A stretch of DNA of 45,381 nucleotides from CAZEPJ01 sp964514105 (GTDB lineage Bacteria > Desulfobacterota > Desulfocorpusculales > Desulfocorpusculum). Below the pieces are notes generated by a model that made no database searches, was not told the origin of the DNA, and saw nothing but the letters and a program-made list of their open reading frames with translations. Positions 40,071 to 45,381 of this stretch are shown here, piece after piece. The position numbers and the translations under genes are program-made. How positions within the stretch are numbered: the stretch's first letter is position 1; each line of letters begins with the position of its first letter. Where the stretch lies: contig CAZEPJ010000037.1 of assembly GCA_964514105.1 (NCBI GenBank), positions 1-45,381 on the forward strand, in the 5' to 3' direction.

Positions 40071-41010
40071 CCCCCCCTCCCATGGCATCCGGAGGTCGCC
40101 AGGCGGCCTGGCGCGCCTCAACGGCCTGGTGGCGGCCGCCATCCTCTCGGCCCTGGGGTGCACCACGGGCCCGGTCAACCATTACAACCGAGGGGTCGAT
40201 TACCAGGACAGGGGCCGATTCCTCGAGGCCGTTCAGGAGTACCGGCGGGCCATCGAACTGAATCCCCAAGACCCCGCGCCCCGATTCAACCTCGCGGTCC
40301 TGTACCAGGACCACGACCGGCCCGGGCAGGCCAGGGAGCAGTACCTTGCCATCCTGGCATCCCACCCCCGGTACGCCCCCGCCCATGCCAACCTGGCGAC
40401 CCTCCTGGAGCAGGAGGGCGACCTGGAGGGAGCCGAGCGCTCCCTGGAGCGCGCCATTCAGTCGGACCGGGACAGTCCGTTCCCGCTCACGCAGCGCGGC
40501 TTCTTCCTGGTGCGCCGGGGCAGGACGCAGGAGGCCCAGGCTTGTTTCGAGGAGGCCTTGCGGCGTGATCCCTCGTGGGCCAACGCCCATTTCGGGTTGG
40601 GCCAGATCGCCGAGGGAAAGGGGAACCTCCAAGCCGCCCTCTCCCACTACGAGGAGGCAACGCGCCGCAACCCCATGGACATGGAGGCCCATCTCAAGGC
40701 CTCGGAGATCCTCTCCGCCCAGGGCAAGCGGGAAGATGCCATCCGTCACCTGCGCCGGGCCGCGGACCTGGCACCCACCCGCGGCAAGACGTTTCTGGAT
40801 CTGGGGAGCCTGCTCCTGGAGGAACGCCGGTGGCGCGCGGCCGCAGAGGCCTTCGAGCGGGCGCTCCACCTCGACGCGGACGCGGCTCGCTGCCACCTGG
40901 TCCTGAGCCAGATCTACCAACACCTCGCCCTGGAGGCCAGCGCCGCCCACCAGCGCGACCTCAAACGGGCAACACCCCCGATCCAGACAGGCGACAAGCC
41001 CCGACAATAG
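40057..41010 (+). CDS. TPR-repeat lipoprotein
   Basis: I start at ATG 40057, inside the mlaD end, because the longer frame lacks a signal. The 317-residue product has a basic N-terminus, a hydrophobic stretch and a lipobox-like LSALGC (Cys35), so it is probably a lipoprotein. It then has about seven tetratricopeptide repeats (40-300; 'YNRGVDYQDRGRFLEAVQEYRRAIELNPQ', 'AHFGLGQIAEGKGNLQAALSHYEEA'). TPR lipoproteins act as scaffolds at the envelope. Its place at the end of the mla operon suggests a role with the MCE complex; this is inference. Confidence 0.85.
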   Translation: MARSNPPSHGIRRSPGGLARLNGLVAAAILSALGCTTGPVNHYNRGVDYQDRGRFLEAVQEYRRAIELNPQDPAPRFNLAVLYQDHDRPGQAREQYLAILASHPRYAPAHANLATLLEQEGDLEGAERSLERAIQSDRDSPFPLTQRGFFLVRRGRTQEAQACFEEALRRDPSWANAHFGLGQIAEGKGNLQAALSHYEEATRRNPMDMEAHLKASEILSAQGKREDAIRHLRRAADLAPTRGKTFLDLGSLLLEERRWRAAAEAFERALHLDADAARCHLVLSQIYQHLALEASAAHQRDLKRATPPIQTGDKPRQ

Positions 41011-41042
41011 GGGCGGACCCGGGCAATGGGATCCCCTTCGAT

Positions 41043-41064
41043 CCCCGGGGCGCCCGGGGGCTTT
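41043..41064 (+). terminator. Possible terminator after the mla operon
   Basis: CCCCGGG-GCG-CCCGGGG (7-bp stem) followed by GGCTTT, 33 nt after the TPR gene stop. The T-run is short. Confidence 0.4.
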
Positions 41065-41214
41065 CTCGGGGCGCATCCCGGGAAAGGCTCAAGCCCCACC
41101 CGCCCCCGCCCGATCATGAATGATCTCGTAGGGAGGCGGAAAAAGCCGTTTTTCGTCATCTTGTCAAAACACGGAATCCAGGGCTTGCAGTTGGTTGAAT
41201 GATCCCTGGACCCC

Positions 41215-41233
41215 TCCCGGACTTGATCCGGGA
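41215..41233. repeat. REP-like hairpin TCCCGGA-CTTGA-TCCGGGA
   Basis: A perfect 7-bp stem with a 5-nt loop between the convergent TPR and FecR genes. The wording (CCCGGACTTGATCCGGGATCC) matches a repeat I recognise from many proteobacterial intergenic regions. It could also act as a bidirectional terminator. Confidence 0.5.
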
Positions 41234-41267
41234 TCCGCCGGTGTGACGGCTTCCTGGGAAACCATCA

Positions 41268-43510
<2,243 letters not shown>

Positions 43511-43898
43511 CTTTTATGCCTCCTTGATTCGAGAGTCCCCTGTTCACGGGCCTCGTTGCAGAACCTCGTCGAGGGCCGCCTCCTCACCCTTTGGTCGTCC
43601 GGTGGGCCATGGGGTTCACACGGCCGACCCGTCCGCGTCTGCGTAAGCAATCCTCGTGCCAACCGCCCTCAGAATCCCGGCCCGGGCCCGGGGCGGGCGG
43701 CGGACACCGCCCTTTCCGCCCCTGCCTCCCGGCCGCCCTCCCCCCCCCTGCCGGGGTCGCCCCCAAACCCGACCCCCCGAGTGACGAGTATTGTCATCCC
43801 CCTGGTCAAGAAAGGGCAAGGGGCCCAGCAAGTCCGTCCTCGCGAAGCGCAACGGGCCGCCCGCGGCTGCCTCCATGCAGCCGGGCCCCGCTCTTGCC
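43511..43898. other. Intergenic region upstream of the FecR/DUF6600 gene
   Basis: These 388 nt hold the sigma-54 promoter at 43645-43662 and a leader of about 125 nt. The rest (43670-43898) is GC-rich with no recognised gene, and no copy of the TCTACC-N3-GGTAGA palindrome. An 86-codon open frame here looks like chance. Confidence 0.6.
43645..43662 (-). promoter_or_regulatory. Sigma-54 (-24/-12) promoter of the FecR/DUF6600 gene
   Basis: On the minus strand TTGGCACGAGGATTGCTT matches the consensus TGGCACG-N4-TTGCT at every fixed position, with GG and GC exactly 10 bp apart. Start is expected near 43635. Confidence 0.8.
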
Positions 43899-45251
43899 TC
43901 AGGACCTGCGCCGTGCCAGAACGATGCGCACGTCCATCACGTTGGTCCGCGTGGGCCCTGTGATGACCAGGTCCCCCAGGGCCTGGAAGAAAGGGTAGGC
44001 ATCATTTTGCTGCAGATGGGCCAAGGGGTCCAGCCCCAGGGCCCGTGCCCGGCATGCGGTGCGGCCGTCCGCCAGGGCCCCCGCAGCGTCCGTGGGCCCG
44101 TCCGTCCCGTCCGTCCCGGCGCTCAGCACCACCGCATGATCCATTCCGTCCAGGCCCAGTGCCGCGGCCAGGGCGAACTCCTGGTTTCTCCCCCCCCGGC
44201 CGTCTCCCCGGAGGGTCACCGTGGTCTCCCCTCCCGAGAGGAGACAGGCGGGGGGCCGCAGCGGATTGCCCGACGAGAGGATCTCCCTGGCCATGGCCGC
44301 GTGGACCCGCGCCACATCCCGGGTCTCCCCCTCCATGCCCGCCCCCAGGATGAGGGTGCCGTACCCCAGCCCCTGTGCCTCTTCCCGGGCGGCCAGCAAA
44401 GACAGGAGATTGGTCCCCACCAGGACCACATGGCTCCTCTGAAACGCGGGGTCCCGGGGCTTGGGCGTCTCCTCCGCCTCACCGGCCATCCCCTGCTCCA
44501 GGCGTCGGCGCGCCCCAGGAGGCACCCGGTCCCAGATCCCGTATCCCTGCAGCACCCCCACCGCCCGCCGGAACGTGCTGGTGTCGGGGACCGTGGGCCC
44601 CGAGGCAATGACGTCCAGGTCGTCTCCCACGACGTCCGACAGCACCAGGGTGAGCACGGTGGCCGGGTATGCGGCCCGGGAGAGCCAGCCTCCCTTGACC
44701 CGGGAGAGATGCTTGCGCACGGCGTTGATCTCGTGGATGGTGGCCCCGCAGGCCAGCAGCAGGCGCGTCACCTGCTGCTTGTCCTCCAGGGACACCCCTT
44801 GGGCCGGACCCACCAGGAGGGCCGATCCTCCCCCCGAGAAGAGGCAGACGACGAGGTCCCGCTCTCCGGCCCGGGAGGCCAGCTCCAGGACGGCCTCGGT
44901 CCCGGCCATCCCCCGCTCGTCGGGCACCGGGTGGCCGGCCTCGTGCACCCGAATCCGCTCCAGCGCCAGGGCATGTCCCTCCTTGACCACCACCACCCCT
45001 TCGGTGATCCGCCCCCCGAGGGCCGCCTCCACCCCCCGCGCCATGGGGGCATCGGCCTTGCCCGCTCCCACCACCAGGATCCTCTCGAATCGGTCCAGCG
45101 GGAGGGAGACCCCCCCGGCGCGGAGGAGATCGCCTTCCACCCGGAGATGGCGCCTCACGGCCTCCTCGGGGTCCGCGGCCTCCAGGGCCTTGCGAAATAT
45201 CCGAATGGCGTGGGTGCGCATCTCCTCCAAGATGGGATCCATGGCGGCCAT
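43899..45251 (-). CDS. Glycerate 2-kinase (MOFRL/GckA family)
   Basis: The 450-residue protein matches the GckA/TtuD family: 'ILVVGAGKADAPMARGVEAALG', 'VCLFSGGGSALL', 'INAVRKHLSRVKGGWL', 'LVLSDVVGDDLDVIASGPTVPD', and a C-terminal MOFRL region with 'LLSGGETTVTLRGDGRGGRNQEFALAAA' and 'AGTDGTDGPTDAAGA'. It phosphorylates glycerate to 2-phosphoglycerate in serine or C2 metabolism. ATG 45251 follows GAGGAGGGG; a second ATG three codons on is possible. The leader contains crossing inverted repeats. It is transcribed toward the FecR gene but is separated by 388 nt with an independent promoter. Confidence 0.95.
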   Translation of the reverse strand: MAAMDPILEEMRTHAIRIFRKALEAADPEEAVRRHLRVEGDLLRAGGVSLPLDRFERILVVGAGKADAPMARGVEAALGGRITEGVVVVKEGHALALERIRVHEAGHPVPDERGMAGTEAVLELASRAGERDLVVCLFSGGGSALLVGPAQGVSLEDKQQVTRLLLACGATIHEINAVRKHLSRVKGGWLSRAAYPATVLTLVLSDVVGDDLDVIASGPTVPDTSTFRRAVGVLQGYGIWDRVPPGARRRLEQGMAGEAEETPKPRDPAFQRSHVVLVGTNLLSLLAAREEAQGLGYGTLILGAGMEGETRDVARVHAAMAREILSSGNPLRPPACLLSGGETTVTLRGDGRGGRNQEFALAAALGLDGMDHAVVLSAGTDGTDGPTDAAGALADGRTACRARALGLDPLAHLQQNDAYPFFQALGDLVITGPTRTNVMDVRIVLARRRS

Positions 45252-45262
45252 ATTCCCCTCCT

Positions 45263-45330
45263 CGTGCCGGCGCGGCCCAGGGGGGCGGTACCCAAGCTCC
45301 CTCGGGAGCCCGGCACGAACGCCCCTGGGC
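45263..45330 (-). promoter_or_regulatory. Structured 5' leader with two crossing inverted repeats
   Basis: On the minus strand: GCCCAGGGG (45330-45322) pairs with CCCCTGGGC (45283-45275), and CGTGCCGG (45317-45310) pairs with CCGGCACG (45270-45263). The order A-B-A'-B' would give a pseudoknot or two exclusive hairpins. A small GCTCC-CGAG-GGAGC hairpin (45309-45296) lies between. B' directly abuts the Shine-Dalgarno AGGAGGGG (45262-45255). Confidence 0.4.
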
Positions 45331-45337
45331 GCCTGTC

Positions 45338-45367
45338 ACTGTAGAGCCTCTTGCCCGCACAGGTCAA
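45338..45367 (-). promoter_or_regulatory. Sigma-70 promoter of the glycerate kinase gene
   Basis: On the minus strand TTGACC (45367-45362), 18 nt, TACAGT (45343-45338). Start near 45331, exactly at the beginning of the structured leader. Confidence 0.55.
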
Positions 45368-45381
45368 GGCCCGACCGGCTC

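Noticed and set aside
43616..43876. 86-codon open frame upstream of the FecR gene
   Set aside because: Gly/Arg-rich, no Shine-Dalgarno support, overlaps the sigma-54 promoter region; chance frame in GC-rich DNA.

Overview
This 45.4 kb window comes from a GC-rich (roughly two-thirds G+C) Gram-negative bacterium. The genes present (LptF/LptG lipopolysaccharide export permeases, an Mla-type lipid ABC transporter, DUF4911, DUF502, DUF1786, an M99 peptidase, a selenium-type LysR with a cysteine desulfurase, and a sigma-54 enhancer-binding protein) fit a Desulfobacterota (former Deltaproteobacteria) organism. The assignment is inferred from gene content only. One 100-N scaffold gap lies at 41657-41756. 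No rRNA, tRNA, CRISPR array, insertion sequence or phage gene is visible.

Layout. (1) 1-7159: a surface-polysaccharide and signalling block. It holds a partial Gfo/Idh/MocA oxidoreductase, a sugar-phosphate transferase with a GGDEF-like N-terminus, a REC-histidine kinase hybrid, two close paralogues of a NarL/FixJ regulator, an NtrC-type sigma-54 activator and two tiny Cys-rich proteins. A 15-bp palindrome recurs in two promoter regions. A sigma-54 promoter with two upstream palindromes sits just downstream of the activator gene. (2) 7146-13058: smpB, a DUF4911 gene, queD-folE2, and a DUF1786-ligA-acylphosphatase operon. (3) 13167-17757: a LysR regulator with a TIGR01977-type cysteine desulfurase (probable selenium metabolism), then lptF-lptG. 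(4) 17861-29957 on the minus strand: DUF502-metK-ahcY, and a long operon purB-purF-pyrE-M99 peptidase-tsaD-rsmA-secreted SGNH-like protein with several 4-nt overlaps. (5) 30243-31839: a cysteine-desulfurase homologue that has lost its PLP lysine, and hypC. (6) 31830-41010: two divergent units. On the minus strand are an HD-domain protein, a stand-alone RAM domain and a Ser/Thr kinase with a large unknown N-terminal region. On the plus strand are a GAF-SpoIIE phosphatase, an RsbW-like kinase and a STAS protein, translationally coupled to mlaE, followed by mlaF, mlaD and a TPR lipoprotein. (7) 41268-45251: a FecR/DUF6600 secreted protein with a Gln-rich repeat tail behind a near-perfect sigma-54 promoter, and a glycerate kinase with a possible structured leader.

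The most interesting candidates are the partner-switching module coupled to the Mla transporter, the activator/sigma-54 promoter/UAS circuit for a 91-residue Cys-rich protein, the shared palindrome TCAGG(R)ATT(Y)CCTGA, the lysine-less cysteine desulfurase, the crossing inverted repeats in the glycerate kinase leader, and a family of dispersed intergenic repeats.
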